Source of the DNA: Hamadaea sp.
Lineage (GTDB): Bacteria > Actinomycetota > Actinomycetes > Mycobacteriales > Micromonosporaceae
NCBI RefSeq assembly: GCF_013362815.1
Contig: NZ_JABFVK010000053.1
Span: 1 to 60,623 of the forward strand
Direction of reading: 5' to 3'
Length of the DNA stretch: 60,623 bases
The translations under genes and the position numbers were made by a program. Position 1 is the first letter of the stretch, and each line of letters opens with the position of its first letter. The notes under the pieces were generated by a model. The model was not told the origin of the DNA. It worked only from the letters and a program-made list of their open reading frames with translations, and made no database searches. Positions 51,163 to 59,322 of the stretch are shown here, piece by piece.

Positions 51163-51786
51163 TCAGGCGACGTCCGCGGTCACGGTCGCGGCGATTTGTT
51201 CCAGCTCGTACGCACAAGCGACGATGCGCTCGGCGGCTTCCTGGAAGCCGTCCGCTCGACGTTGCTTCTTCGAGCGGTAGCCCTTCATGCTGGCGACGGG
51301 CAGCTTGTCGTCGGCGTCTCGGAGGGCCGCGACGAGATTGTCGACGGCCTGCTGGATCAGTTCGTCGGGCTCGGGAAACAGTGTGTTGATCTTGGCGACG
51401 CCCGACATGAGCCGCACGTTAGCGGCATTGAGGTCGGCGGCGATCCGTTCCCGCGTGTCTTCCAGTTGGCCAGGCGAGCGCAACGTCAGCCCCGCGAGCA
51501 GCCCACCGACGATGCCGTTCGCTGCGATGACCTCGTACGCGTTCAGCAGAAGTGCCTGCGTCGTACGTGCTTCGGCCGAGAGGTCGAGAAGCGCCGCCGC
51601 CTGCATCTGACGCCGGGCGAGCAGCGCCTCCTGGGCGGCCGCGAGCGCCTGATCCTTCGCGACTTCGACTTGATCCTTGCCGGCCGTCGTTTGGGCGCGG
51701 GCCAGGCGTACCTGCCAGACGGCGAGCGCCGTGGCGATGACGGCAACTGCGACACCTGCTACTGCTGTGCCTGTGTCGATGTCCAC
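51163..51786 (-). CDS. Membrane-anchored coiled-coil hypothetical protein
   Basis: 207 residues. One N-terminal membrane helix (about 7-27), then a long Ala/Gln-rich helical region (TTAGKDQVEVAKDQALAAAQ onward) and a basic KGYRSKKQRR near residue 175. Family unknown. GTG start with TACTCT (51798-51793) 6 bp upstream. Confidence 0.65.
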   Translation of the reverse strand: MDIDTGTAVAGVAVAVIATALAVWQVRLARAQTTAGKDQVEVAKDQALAAAQEALLARRQMQAAALLDLSAEARTTQALLLNAYEVIAANGIVGGLLAGLTLRSPGQLEDTRERIAADLNAANVRLMSGVAKINTLFPEPDELIQQAVDNLVAALRDADDKLPVASMKGYRSKKQRRADGFQEAAERIVACAYELEQIAATVTADVA

Positions 51787-51792
51787 GGAGGA

Positions 51793-51798
51793 AGAGTA
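51793..51798 (-). promoter_or_regulatory. -10 box TACTCT of the coiled-coil gene
   Basis: Minus-strand TACTCT, TCCTCC, GTG. Confidence 0.55.
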
Positions 51799-51969
51799 AG
51801 TACGGCCGAGATCACCGGCCAGATCCTCGCGTTCAGACCGACTTCGCCGATCAGTCAGCGGACCGGACCCGTTGGCACGAGGTGTGCCAGTCTGGCCGGG
51901 ATAACCGCGATATCCCGGATCTTGCTGCTATCGGTGCAGGTGGGAGCTGCTTTTTGTCGGGCTGATTCG

Positions 51970-51975
51970 TAGGAT
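51970..51975 (+). promoter_or_regulatory. -10 box TAGGAT of the HNH gene
   Basis: TAGGAT 6 bp before the ATG at 51982. Confidence 0.6.
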
Positions 51976-51981
51976 GGACAC

Positions 51982-53751
51982 ATGTTCGAAGACGCGATTC
52001 CAGATGATCTGGATCTGTCGTCTTTGGACGGTGGCGCTCGAGTCGATGCGCTCTGCGCGGTCGCCCGCGTCGTCGCTCATGACCAGGCCCGGTTGTTGGA
52101 AGCGATGGCGGCGGTGGCCGGGACGTCGACCGGTGTCGGGTTCGATGCCGATGAAGTGGCGTTCGCGTTGCGTCTGCCGCGGATGGTGGCGCAGAACCAG
52201 GTGGCGTTGGCGCTTGATCTGACCCGTCGGCTGCCCCATGTCTTGGACGCCCTGCGGCGTGGCTTGATCTGTTTGGCGCGGGCGCGCGTGTTCTCCGATG
52301 TCCTTACGCCCGCCCGTGATGACACGGCACGAGATCTGGCGGATCGGTTCCTGCCCCCGGCGGCGAAGTGGACGGCGTCGCAGCTTCGCGCGCGGCTGCT
52401 CAAGGCCTTGCTCGATCTTGATCCTGACGCGGCGAAGGCCCGCTATGAGCGGTCGATCGAGGAGCGGCGGGTGTCGTTGTCGCACAACGATGACACGACC
52501 GCGTGCCTGTCGGGGATCTTCCTGCCTCCGGCTAAGGCGGCGGCTGCGTTCGAGCGGGTGGACGCCATTGCGCGGGGGATGAAGCGCGATGGTGAGACCC
52601 GGACGTTGGACCAGTTGAGGGCCGATGTGTTCTGCGACCTGCTTGCCGGGATCTCGCCCGCGTCAGGGCCGATCGTGCGGGCGGGCGCGGTGGAGTTGCT
52701 GGTGCCGCTGGCGACGCTTGCCGGGCTGTCCGATGCCTCGGGCACCTTCGCCGGATACGGGCCGGTGATCGCCGACATCGCGCGCCAAGTCGCTGCCGCA
52801 AGTACCGTCGTCGGCTCCCCAGCTAGGAGTATGGACGGTGCGCAGGCCGCCGCCAGCACGGTCGTCGGCTCTCCAGCTGGGAGTAGGGACGGTGCGCAGA
52901 TTGCCACCAGCGGTGGCGGCCGGGCCGAGGCGGGCGCAGCTGTTGCAGCCCGGTCGAACCACGCCCGCTCTTCGGCTGCGGCTGCTGCCGACGGTGCCGG
53001 AATAGGTGAGGGGGCCGCTTCCGCCGACGCGCGAGGCGCGGGCGGGATGGAGGCCGTTGGGGTTGATCCGGTGGTTGCGGCGGCGTCGGGTGATGTCGTC
53101 GCACCGCAACCGGCTATGCCGTGGCGGTACCGGGTGCATGACGAGGACGGGACGCTGCTGTTCCGCGGCACCACTCGTGCGCGGCCGACCTTCGAGGATG
53201 ACTCTGGCTCGGGTGGTACGTCACGCACGTCATCGGTGGCGCGAGAGGTCGATGACGTACCACCCGAGCCGAGCGGGAGCGGGGTGGACAGCAGCGTGGC
53301 GCGCGGAAGCGGGGCCGACGAGAGCGGGCCGGGCAACCGCGGGGCGGACGGGATCGGGGCCAGCGGAAGCCGGGTGAGCGGGAGCGGGACAGGCGAGAGC
53401 GGGCCGAACAACGCCGGGGCGAGCGTGAGAGGGCAGCAGCCGAGTCCACCGGGGCAGGCCGACGACACAGCGCGCTTCCCCAACAACGCGCTCCGCAGCT
53501 GGATCAACGCCCGAGACGTGACCTGCCGAGCCCCGGGCTGCACCGCACCGGCCCGGTCCTGCGACGTCGACCACACGATCGACCACGCCGACGGCGGGCG
53601 TACGAAGCACGACAATCTCGGCGTGCTCTGCCGACACCACCATCGGCTCAAGCACGAAGGCGGCTTCCAACTCGTCCAACCCGAACCCGGCCGTTTCCAC
53701 TGGACCAGCCCCAACGGCCGAACCTATGAAGCGCTGCCAGAACCGCCGTAA
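51982..53751 (+). CDS. HNH endonuclease, DUF222/13E12 family
   Basis: 589 residues. N-terminal DUF222 (about 1-260) and a C-terminal HNH nuclease: CRAPGCTAPARSCDVDHTIDH, NLGVLCRHHHRLKH, with the paired Cys for zinc and the DH/HHH catalytic set intact. Between them lies a long low-complexity region (about 272-490) with an 18-residue tandem duplication and many Gly-Ser-Gly units, longer than usual. These genes are often multicopy in actinobacteria and behave like selfish elements, which is family knowledge. Activity is plausible. Confidence 0.88.
   Translation: MFEDAIPDDLDLSSLDGGARVDALCAVARVVAHDQARLLEAMAAVAGTSTGVGFDADEVAFALRLPRMVAQNQVALALDLTRRLPHVLDALRRGLICLARARVFSDVLTPARDDTARDLADRFLPPAAKWTASQLRARLLKALLDLDPDAAKARYERSIEERRVSLSHNDDTTACLSGIFLPPAKAAAAFERVDAIARGMKRDGETRTLDQLRADVFCDLLAGISPASGPIVRAGAVELLVPLATLAGLSDASGTFAGYGPVIADIARQVAAASTVVGSPARSMDGAQAAASTVVGSPAGSRDGAQIATSGGGRAEAGAAVAARSNHARSSAAAAADGAGIGEGAASADARGAGGMEAVGVDPVVAAASGDVVAPQPAMPWRYRVHDEDGTLLFRGTTRARPTFEDDSGSGGTSRTSSVAREVDDVPPEPSGSGVDSSVARGSGADESGPGNRGADGIGASGSRVSGSGTGESGPNNAGASVRGQQPSPPGQADDTARFPNNALRSWINARDVTCRAPGCTAPARSCDVDHTIDHADGGRTKHDNLGVLCRHHHRLKHEGGFQLVQPEPGRFHWTSPNGRTYEALPEPP
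52795..52902 (+). repeat. 54-bp tandem duplication inside the HNH gene
   Basis: Two in-frame 54-bp units (52795-52848 and 52849-52902) both encode AASTVVGSPA...DGAQ, 18 residues each, with several base differences. Confidence 0.85.
53206..53270. repeat. 18-bp perfect inverted repeat in the HNH gene
   Basis: GGCTCGGGTGGTACGTCA (53206-53223) and its exact reverse complement (53253-53270) surround 29 bp, all within the low-complexity coding region. Confidence 0.9.
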
Positions 53752-53761
53752 TGCGCCGGAC

Positions 53762-54727
53762 TCAGCAGCTCTCGGCGATGTCCAGGCTGTGGTCGGGCTG
53801 GTAGTACGCCTCCGTCGGCTCGTCGAACGGCGTACTGGTCGGCTTGGCTTCGGCCGGACCGCCGCGCCAAGGTGCCGTCAAACCTTGCTTGGCTGACGCG
53901 CAGTCCATCGAGCTCCAGTAACCGTCGGTGTCTTGGAGGTACATCAGGAGCGCGTTCTTGGACCGGATGAAGAACCAGTGTTCTTCGCCGTGGACGACCG
54001 TGGTGCGGCTGCCGGTCCAGCCGGATGGCACGTCGAAGGCGTACACCCAGACGTAGTTGGTGATGACTTCGAGCGCCTGGTGGCCGTTCAGTTTGGCGGC
54101 ACGGTAGGTGAGCCGGCCGCTGACGCGCGGTTCGACCGGGGCCAGCTTGGCGTCGGTGGCGATGCGTACCACCGTCACGCCGTAGTCGGTGCCCTTCAGC
54201 GTTTTCGTCCACCAGGTGCGGCTGTCGGCGGCGAGCAACGCGAACGGCGCGGCATCGTGCTGGACGAGGATGCGCTGGTCGAGGTGGCTGACGATGAGGG
54301 CGGTCCGGACCCGGTCGAGCGCTGTGCGTACGTCGGCTGCGGTCCATGGTCCGGTCGCCGTCGGCGAGGGCAGGACGATGCCGGCTTGCCCGGCCGGGAA
54401 GAGGGCGGCGGGCGTACCGTCGAACGGGCTCGCCAGACTGTCGCCGGCGCCCGTCGTCGCGCTGATGCCGTCCGGCGTCGCGGCGGTCGCGTACGGCCGA
54501 GGTCCGCGGGGCGCTGCGATCACCTTGCGCCAGGTCAGCACGCCGCACGTGCCGAGGATCGCCAAGACCACGGCGAAAATCACGACTCGGCGCGCTGCTC
54601 CCGCACTTCGCCGGACCGTGCGGCCCAAGGCTTTCAGCCGGTACGCACGACGCGCCCGGCGCTCGGCGCCCCGCCCCCATTCGGCGAGTTGAGCGAGCGG
54701 GTCGTCATCGTCGGTCTCCGGCCGCAT
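53762..54727 (-). CDS. Membrane-anchored hypothetical protein
   Basis: 321 residues. An Arg-rich cytoplasmic start (ERRARRAYRLKALGRTVRRS), one membrane helix (about 47-66), then an outer domain with Trp/Tyr-rich sequence (NYVWVYAFDVPSGWTGSRTTVVHGEEHWFFIRS) and a C-terminal Cys. Family unknown. GGGGGAGG precedes the ATG at 54727, rejecting a longer frame to 54814. Stops 10 bp from the facing HNH gene. Confidence 0.7.
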   Translation of the reverse strand: MRPETDDDDPLAQLAEWGRGAERRARRAYRLKALGRTVRRSAGAARRVVIFAVVLAILGTCGVLTWRKVIAAPRGPRPYATAATPDGISATTGAGDSLASPFDGTPAALFPAGQAGIVLPSPTATGPWTAADVRTALDRVRTALIVSHLDQRILVQHDAAPFALLAADSRTWWTKTLKGTDYGVTVVRIATDAKLAPVEPRVSGRLTYRAAKLNGHQALEVITNYVWVYAFDVPSGWTGSRTTVVHGEEHWFFIRSKNALLMYLQDTDGYWSSMDCASAKQGLTAPWRGGPAEAKPTSTPFDEPTEAYYQPDHSLDIAESC

Positions 54728-54812
54728 AGGTCCTCCCCCATGATCGTCTAGCGAGCGGACGATAGCAGGATGGACGCGGTTGCGGGGGCCGCCTTCTGCG
54801 ATGCTGTGGGGC

Positions 54813-55148
54813 ATGGCGATCTACAAGCTTCTGCGGCCCGCCGAGTGGGCGGAATTCCAAGCGGCCGGGCAGTTCGACGGGACTCCGTTCGATCACGAGA
54901 GCGGCTTCATTCACTGCTCCTCACGGGAGCAGGTGCAGACGACCGCGCTGCGTGTGTTCGGTCCGCGTACGCCGCTAGTAGTGCTCGCCGTCAGCGAAGA
55001 GGACCTGGGCGGCACGGTGAAGTGGGAGTTGGCCCCGGGCCGGGGTGAGGCCTTCCCGCACATCTACGGGACGTTGCCGCTCAGTGCGGTCACCGGCGCA
55101 TTCGAGGCGGACGACGCGAGCGAGCTGGACGACGTCCTGCCGGATTAG
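54813..55148 (+). CDS. DUF952 family protein
   Basis: 111 residues. IYKLLRPAEWAEFQAAGQFDG, DHESGFIHCSSREQV and GEAFPHIYGTLPLSAV are DUF952 hallmarks. The fold resembles ADP-ribosyltransferase-like small proteins, function unknown. GATGCT lies 7 bp before the ATG. The stop overlaps the facing gene by 4 bp. Confidence 0.82.
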   Translation: MAIYKLLRPAEWAEFQAAGQFDGTPFDHESGFIHCSSREQVQTTALRVFGPRTPLVVLAVSEEDLGGTVKWELAPGRGEAFPHIYGTLPLSAVTGAFEADDASELDDVLPD

Positions 55149-55675
55149 TCCTTCTCGCAGGCGATGCCATCGTTGTCGCGGTCGAGGTCGTAGATGTCCG
55201 TGCCGACCACGCGAGCGGTGCCCGAGAAGTAGGCCGGTCCGTTGCCGCTACCACCTGCACAGTCCACATCAGACGCCACTGGCACGCACGCACCGGCGTA
55301 GTTGGGATCACAAGCGGGTTTGCGTGAGGGCGAGCGAGAAGGCAACCGCGACGGTGAGCGCGAAGGCAACCGCGACGGCGAGCGCGACACTGAAATCGTG
55401 GGAGACACGAGGACGGCCGTCTGCACCGCTTCCGGGCTCTGCGTATAAGCCGGTTCGGTGTAGGCCAGCGGAGCCGGTGAAGTGGCGGCGGCCGACGGGG
55501 AAGCCGGGTCGGCGCTCAGGGCCGAGACAATGAGCCCGATCCCGCAGAGCCCGCCGAACACCGCGGCGACCACGCCGATGATCAGCGCCGGAGTACCGCT
55601 GCTCACGCGGCGCGGCGACGGGCGAGACGAAGAATCGTGCGAATTCCACGGATCACCCGGAGATGGATAAGTCAT
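55145..55675 (-). CDS. Membrane protein with excalibur calcium-binding domain
   Basis: 176 residues. One membrane helix (about 30-52), a Ser/Pro/Arg repeat linker and a C-terminal excalibur domain with paired Cys and the calcium loop DLDRDNDGIACE. Extracellular C-terminus expected. Start 55675 (MTYPSPGDPW) is chosen on CAGAGT 6 bp upstream; a frame to 55690 is possible. Confidence 0.8.
   Translation of the reverse strand: MTYPSPGDPWNSHDSSSRPSPRRVSSGTPALIIGVVAAVFGGLCGIGLIVSALSADPASPSAAATSPAPLAYTEPAYTQSPEAVQTAVLVSPTISVSRSPSRLPSRSPSRLPSRSPSRKPACDPNYAGACVPVASDVDCAGGSGNGPAYFSGTARVVGTDIYDLDRDNDGIACEKD
55332..55379. repeat. 24-bp tandem repeat in the excalibur gene
   Basis: Two 24-bp units (55332-55355, 55356-55379) with two base differences encode the Ser-Pro-Ser-Arg-Leu-Pro-Ser-Arg linker; a partial third unit follows. 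Confidence 0.85.
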
Positions 55676-55821
55676 GGTGGAACTCTGCACTCAGCGACAG
55701 AACCCCAGAAAGCGGGAGTTCGGTCAGTGCGGGCGAAGAGATCGGTCGCGGCTGGTCACCGAAAACGGGGCTGAGCCGGCCGAAGATGCGTACGCCGTGG
55801 AGTGAGGAAGTCGGAAGCCCG

Positions 55822-56274
55822 TCAGCGGAGGATGTCCTGCACCCGGGCGGTGGCCGCGGCGAGCTGCCGGCTGCCCTGCGTCATCTCGTCGTTCGACTTG
55901 AGCAGCAGTTGGGCGTCGGCCTGGTCGGCTCCGGCGACGCAGTCGAGTGCGGCTTTCTCGTAGAGGTCGAGCGAGGCGGCCCACGACTTCTGGGCCTGAG
56001 CGTCGGGCAGCGGGGCGTACGCCTGCGCGGCGTCCACATCGGACTTCAAGGTGCCGCAGCTCGCCTCGACCGCTGGGAGATCTGTTGCGGTGGCGGCCTT
56101 CGCGATGGTCTCGAAGTCGGACTGGAGCGCGGTCAGCCGCTTCTCGCCGCCCTTGGTGAACCAGTCGGCGATCGCCTGCCGCACCTGTGGGTCGGTGGAT
56201 GGATCAGCGACCGGGGCCGCGACGGGACCAAGGAGCAGAGAAGCGCCGGTGACCAGCGCGATCGACAGGCCCAT
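55822..56274 (-). CDS. Secreted small helical protein
   Basis: 150 residues. Signal peptide MGLSIALVTGASLLLGPVAAPVA, then a helical domain with two Cys (VEASCGTL and ALDCVAGA) likely bonded. Family unknown. GGGGGG precedes the ATG. It follows the HTH gene by 36 bp on the same strand and may be cotranscribed. The 131 bp after it (55691-55821) hold nothing I can name. Confidence 0.65.
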   Translation of the reverse strand: MGLSIALVTGASLLLGPVAAPVADPSTDPQVRQAIADWFTKGGEKRLTALQSDFETIAKAATATDLPAVEASCGTLKSDVDAAQAYAPLPDAQAQKSWAASLDLYEKAALDCVAGADQADAQLLLKSNDEMTQGSRQLAAATARVQDILR

Positions 56275-56310
56275 GACGACCCCCCAAGCCGAAGAATCCC
56301 CAGAATACGC

Positions 56311-56832
56311 CTATTTCGGACCGCCAGCGGACGCCGCGGAACGAGCGGATGCCGTCGAAAGAGCCAGCGCCAAGGGGGAAGAGTCGAAGTCCACCTCCCG
56401 AAGATCGCCGAGTGCCTGTTCGACGAGGGCGTACAGGGCTCCGGGGGAGGCGGACAAGGCGTGTTCGAGAGTCGCGACGGCGAGCCGGGCGCGCGGGTCG
56501 TCGGGCGGCGAGGCGACCAACGACGTGTACGCGCGCAGAGCCGACGCTCGCAGTGATGCGATCGCAGCGGTGTCAACGGTTCGTTGACGATCGAGGGAAC
56601 CGCAGAGGCGCAAGTACCGCTGTTCGGCCGCCTGCCGGGAGCCGACGCCGATGGTGGCGGCGATCTGGGTCCAGGAGACGCCGCTCGTGCGCAGATTCGC
56701 GATCAGCCCCCGTTCGAGCGAGTCGAGATCCTTGCGGGCGACCGCGATCTGCCCCAACGCGGCGAGTTGGTCGGCGGAAGACGCGTCGTCCCGGGCAACT
56801 GCGGCCACCACGACGTCGTACGCGCGGGTCAT
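56311..56832 (-). CDS. Helix-turn-helix regulator
   Basis: 173 residues. The DNA-binding motif is VSWTQIAATIGVGSRQAAEQRYLRL (about 51-76), as in actinobacterial regulators sometimes labelled HSP18-type; the rest is helical. TACGCT (56844-56839) lies 6 bp before the ATG, and the palindrome GTCAAC-N5-GTTGAC sits directly upstream of it, with a second copy inside this gene. Divergent from an MFS gene. Confidence 0.75.
   Translation of the reverse strand: MTRAYDVVVAAVARDDASSADQLAALGQIAVARKDLDSLERGLIANLRTSGVSWTQIAATIGVGSRQAAEQRYLRLCGSLDRQRTVDTAAIASLRASALRAYTSLVASPPDDPRARLAVATLEHALSASPGALYALVEQALGDLREVDFDSSPLALALSTASARSAASAGGPK
56572..56588. promoter_or_regulatory. Palindrome GTCAAC-N5-GTTGAC, intragenic copy
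   Basis: GTCAACGGTTCGTTGAC within the helix-turn-helix gene; matches the promoter copy at 56850 except in the spacer. Confidence 0.5.
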
Positions 56833-56849
56833 GGGCGCAGCGTACCGCA

Positions 56850-56866
56850 GTCAACGGAAAGTTGAC
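56850..56866. promoter_or_regulatory. Palindrome GTCAAC-N5-GTTGAC, promoter copy
   Basis: GTCAACGGAAAGTTGAC lies upstream of the regulator -10 box and directly before the MFS -35 box; candidate operator for the divergent regulator. Confidence 0.6.
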
Positions 56867-56867
56867 C

Positions 56868-56896
56868 TTGGCAACCGCAAAGAGCAACGATAACTT
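56868..56896 (+). promoter_or_regulatory. Promoter of the second MFS gene
   Basis: TTGGCA (56868-56873), 17 bp, TAACTT (56891-56896), 6 bp, GTG. Confidence 0.65.
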
Positions 56897-56902
56897 GAGC
56901 CC

Positions 56903-58147
56903 GTGCCACTCAATAAGCAAAGACCGAAGAACAAGAACGCAGCGTTGTTCGTCGGAGTCTCGATCGCCTCCGGCTTCGGCGGCTCGGCGATGTCGTTGAC
57001 GGCGACGGTGTGGGTGTTGGCCCTCGGCGGATCGAGCGAGCTGGCCTCGCTGGCCGGGCTGTGCGTCTACCTGCCGACGCTGTTCGGCCCGCTGCTGGGA
57101 GCGGTCGTTGATCGCGTGCCGCGTCGGCGGTTGCTCGTCTGGACCAGCCTCGTTCTCGCGCTGGGCCTGTTCAGCCTGCTGCTCGTGCGGGGGAGGGGAG
57201 ATCTCTGGCTGCTCTACGCCGTCATGCTCGCGTACGGGGTGAACTACGTGCTCAACGACGCGGCCGAATCGGCCCTGCTGCCCAGCGCGGTCTCGCCCGA
57301 CCAGCTCGGCCGGTTGAACGGCTGGCGAGTGAGCGCTCAGGAGAGCATGAAGATCATCGCTCCGCTGGCCGGCGCGGGGCTGTTCGCCTGGCAAGGCGGC
57401 GGCGCGGTCGCGATGATCTGCGCGGCGGCCCTGGTCGTCTCGGCCGTCCTCTATGCGCTGATCAGGGCCGACGAGCCGCCGCGCAGCAGAACGACGCGTG
57501 CGAAGCTGACAAAACTGCCGAATGCCGTCAAGCGCACCGTCATGGTCGCCGCGACCGCGGTGGCGATGTCGGGCTTCGTCACCGCCGCGCAGCTTGAAGT
57601 CGTCACCGTCCAGCTCGGCCGGCCCGCGAGCTTCGTCGGCGTACTGGCGTCGTTGCAGGGCGCCGGCGCGATCGTGGGTGGTCTGCTCGCGGGCCGCGGG
57701 CTGGATCGGCTGTCCGAGGTCCGATTCGGCGTGCTCGGTGGGGCGCTGTTCACTGCCGGCCTCGTCTTGCGCGGGCTGCCCTGGCTGCCCGGGGTGGTCG
57801 CCGGGGCGCTGCTCGCGGGCATCGGTCTGCCGTGGACGGTCGTCGCCGCGATGACCGCGGTCCAGCGGCACACCCCCGACGAGCTGCTCGGCCGGATCTC
57901 GGCCACCGCCACGACGCTCACCTTCGCGCCGCTCGCCGCGGCCATTCCGGCCGGTGCGGGCCTGGTCGCCGTCGCCGGGACCGGGCCCGCGCTGGTCATC
58001 GCCTCAATTCTCCTCTTGTACGCGTTGCGCAGCGCCCGCCCATTCGTAAGCGCTCCCGGCATGGAGCGCGGCGTAGACGCGGTCCCGCAACCCGTTCGCG
58101 TCGGCAGCGGTGAGGGTGCGGGACGGGTGCCGCAGGACCAGACGTAG
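56903..58147 (+). CDS. MFS exporter
   Basis: 414 residues, about 12 helices; the loop signature is GAVVDRVPRRRLLVWTS, resembling MFS drug exporters of the DHA3 type. The last helix ends near residue 378 and the remaining 35 residues are polar and low in family character; that tail is coded opposite the end of the PheS-like gene (144-bp overlap). Divergent from the helix-turn-helix gene, so probably under its control. Confidence 0.87.
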   Translation: MPLNKQRPKNKNAALFVGVSIASGFGGSAMSLTATVWVLALGGSSELASLAGLCVYLPTLFGPLLGAVVDRVPRRRLLVWTSLVLALGLFSLLLVRGRGDLWLLYAVMLAYGVNYVLNDAAESALLPSAVSPDQLGRLNGWRVSAQESMKIIAPLAGAGLFAWQGGGAVAMICAAALVVSAVLYALIRADEPPRSRTTRAKLTKLPNAVKRTVMVAATAVAMSGFVTAAQLEVVTVQLGRPASFVGVLASLQGAGAIVGGLLAGRGLDRLSEVRFGVLGGALFTAGLVLRGLPWLPGVVAGALLAGIGLPWTVVAAMTAVQRHTPDELLGRISATATTLTFAPLAAAIPAGAGLVAVAGTGPALVIASILLLYALRSARPFVSAPGMERGVDAVPQPVRVGSGEGAGRVPQDQT

Positions 58148-59104
58148 CAGCACGTTCTTCTGCCCGGGGCGGATGCCCATCCGGTCGCGGGCCGACGACG
58201 GCAGCTCGGCATAGGAGGTCGACGAGACGACGGAGACCTCCTCGACGGCATCGGACGACGGCCCCAGCGTTGTGCGTACCAGATCGCCTAAAAGCTCCGC
58301 GTCGAGCTCGTCGCCGACGGCGAGCGACAAGTCGCGGCGCGTGGGCGGATGGTTCGAGACGGCGCGGTAGGGGAGCAGGTCGAGCATCTGCCCGGCGACC
58401 CGCGGATCCGGATCGCGCAGCAGCCGGATGTCCGGTATGCCCTTGGCGAGCATGGTCAGCCGGTCGAGACCGAGCCCCATCGCGAGGCCGGACGCGTCGG
58501 GCAGCCCGGCCGCCGCGAGCACTTCGGGATGCGCGAGCCCGCACTCGCCGATCTCGACGTCGCCCACGTAGATCTCCCGTCCCTCCATTGTGTACGGATG
58601 GACGCTGGGCGGCGTGTGCCACGGCTGGCCGGGCAGGACGGCCTCGACGACCGCGCGGACCATGGCCGTCAGATCGTCCGAGGTCAACGACGGACCGGCG
58701 GGCCGGATCAGCCACAGATCGTGCTGGTGCGGCTGCCCGACGTGACGCCGGTCGATGACGTCGCGGCGATAGCAGATGCCCGGCACGCTGAGCAGCACGT
58801 CGGCCGTGGTCTCGCGCAGCAGCGCGGGAATCCGGGCGGTGGTGTGTGAGCGGAGCATTCGGCCGTCATCGGCGTAGTGGCTGTACCGGCGATCGCGAGT
58901 CACGTCGTCGGGCCGGTAGCGCAGGCGGTCGTAGTTGTCGGCGACGGTCACGATGCGGGGCCCGGGATCACGGCGGATCGGTACGCACCAAGTCTGCGCG
59001 ACGGCCTGTTCGAGCCGCTCGGCCACGAGTTGCACGGCGTGCGGGCCGGCGGCGGGATCGGTGAGATCGCGAACGGCGAGCAGCCGCTCCAGCGGAGTGG
59101 TCAT
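58004..59104 (-). CDS. Stand-alone PheS-like class II ligase with FDX-ACB domain
   Basis: 366 residues. The catalytic domain follows phenylalanyl-tRNA synthetase alpha: LLSVPGICYRRDVIDRRHVGQPHQHD, GECGLAHPEVLAAAGL and motif 3 GLGLDRLTMLAKGIPDIRLLR. It runs into a ferredoxin-fold anticodon-binding domain (PTRRDLSLAVGDELDAE onward), a fusion like mitochondrial PheRS. The N-terminal coiled coil and any PheT partner are missing. This matches what databases call PheS-related mystery ligases (SrmL-like). GGAGG lies 6 bases before ATG 59104. Confidence 0.82.
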   Translation of the reverse strand: MTTPLERLLAVRDLTDPAAGPHAVQLVAERLEQAVAQTWCVPIRRDPGPRIVTVADNYDRLRYRPDDVTRDRRYSHYADDGRMLRSHTTARIPALLRETTADVLLSVPGICYRRDVIDRRHVGQPHQHDLWLIRPAGPSLTSDDLTAMVRAVVEAVLPGQPWHTPPSVHPYTMEGREIYVGDVEIGECGLAHPEVLAAAGLPDASGLAMGLGLDRLTMLAKGIPDIRLLRDPDPRVAGQMLDLLPYRAVSNHPPTRRDLSLAVGDELDAELLGDLVRTTLGPSSDAVEEVSVVSSTSYAELPSSARDRMGIRPGQKNVLLRLVLRHPSRTLTAADANGLRDRVYAALHAGSAYEWAGAAQRVQEEN

Positions 59105-59286
59105 GATGTTCCTCCATCGATGCGCGGACGTGCGCGCCATCGACTGGGAGGCTGTTACCGAACGCGGCGCGCGAACGTCGGCCCACCGGAGAACCGGGGG
59201 CACGTAAATCGCGGCGTGCTCGCGCTCATGACCTCATTGTCGGCGATTCGCCCGCGATCTTCCAGGGGATTCGCAACGGCGTTCCT

Positions 59287-59316
59287 TTGGCGCGGTCGAC
59301 GAATCGGGCATACCGT
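59287..59316 (+). promoter_or_regulatory. Promoter with TACCGT, 6 bp before GTG
   Basis: TTGGCG (59287-59292), 18 bp, TACCGT (59311-59316), then GTG 59323. Confidence 0.55.
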
Positions 59317-59322
59317 CGAGTG

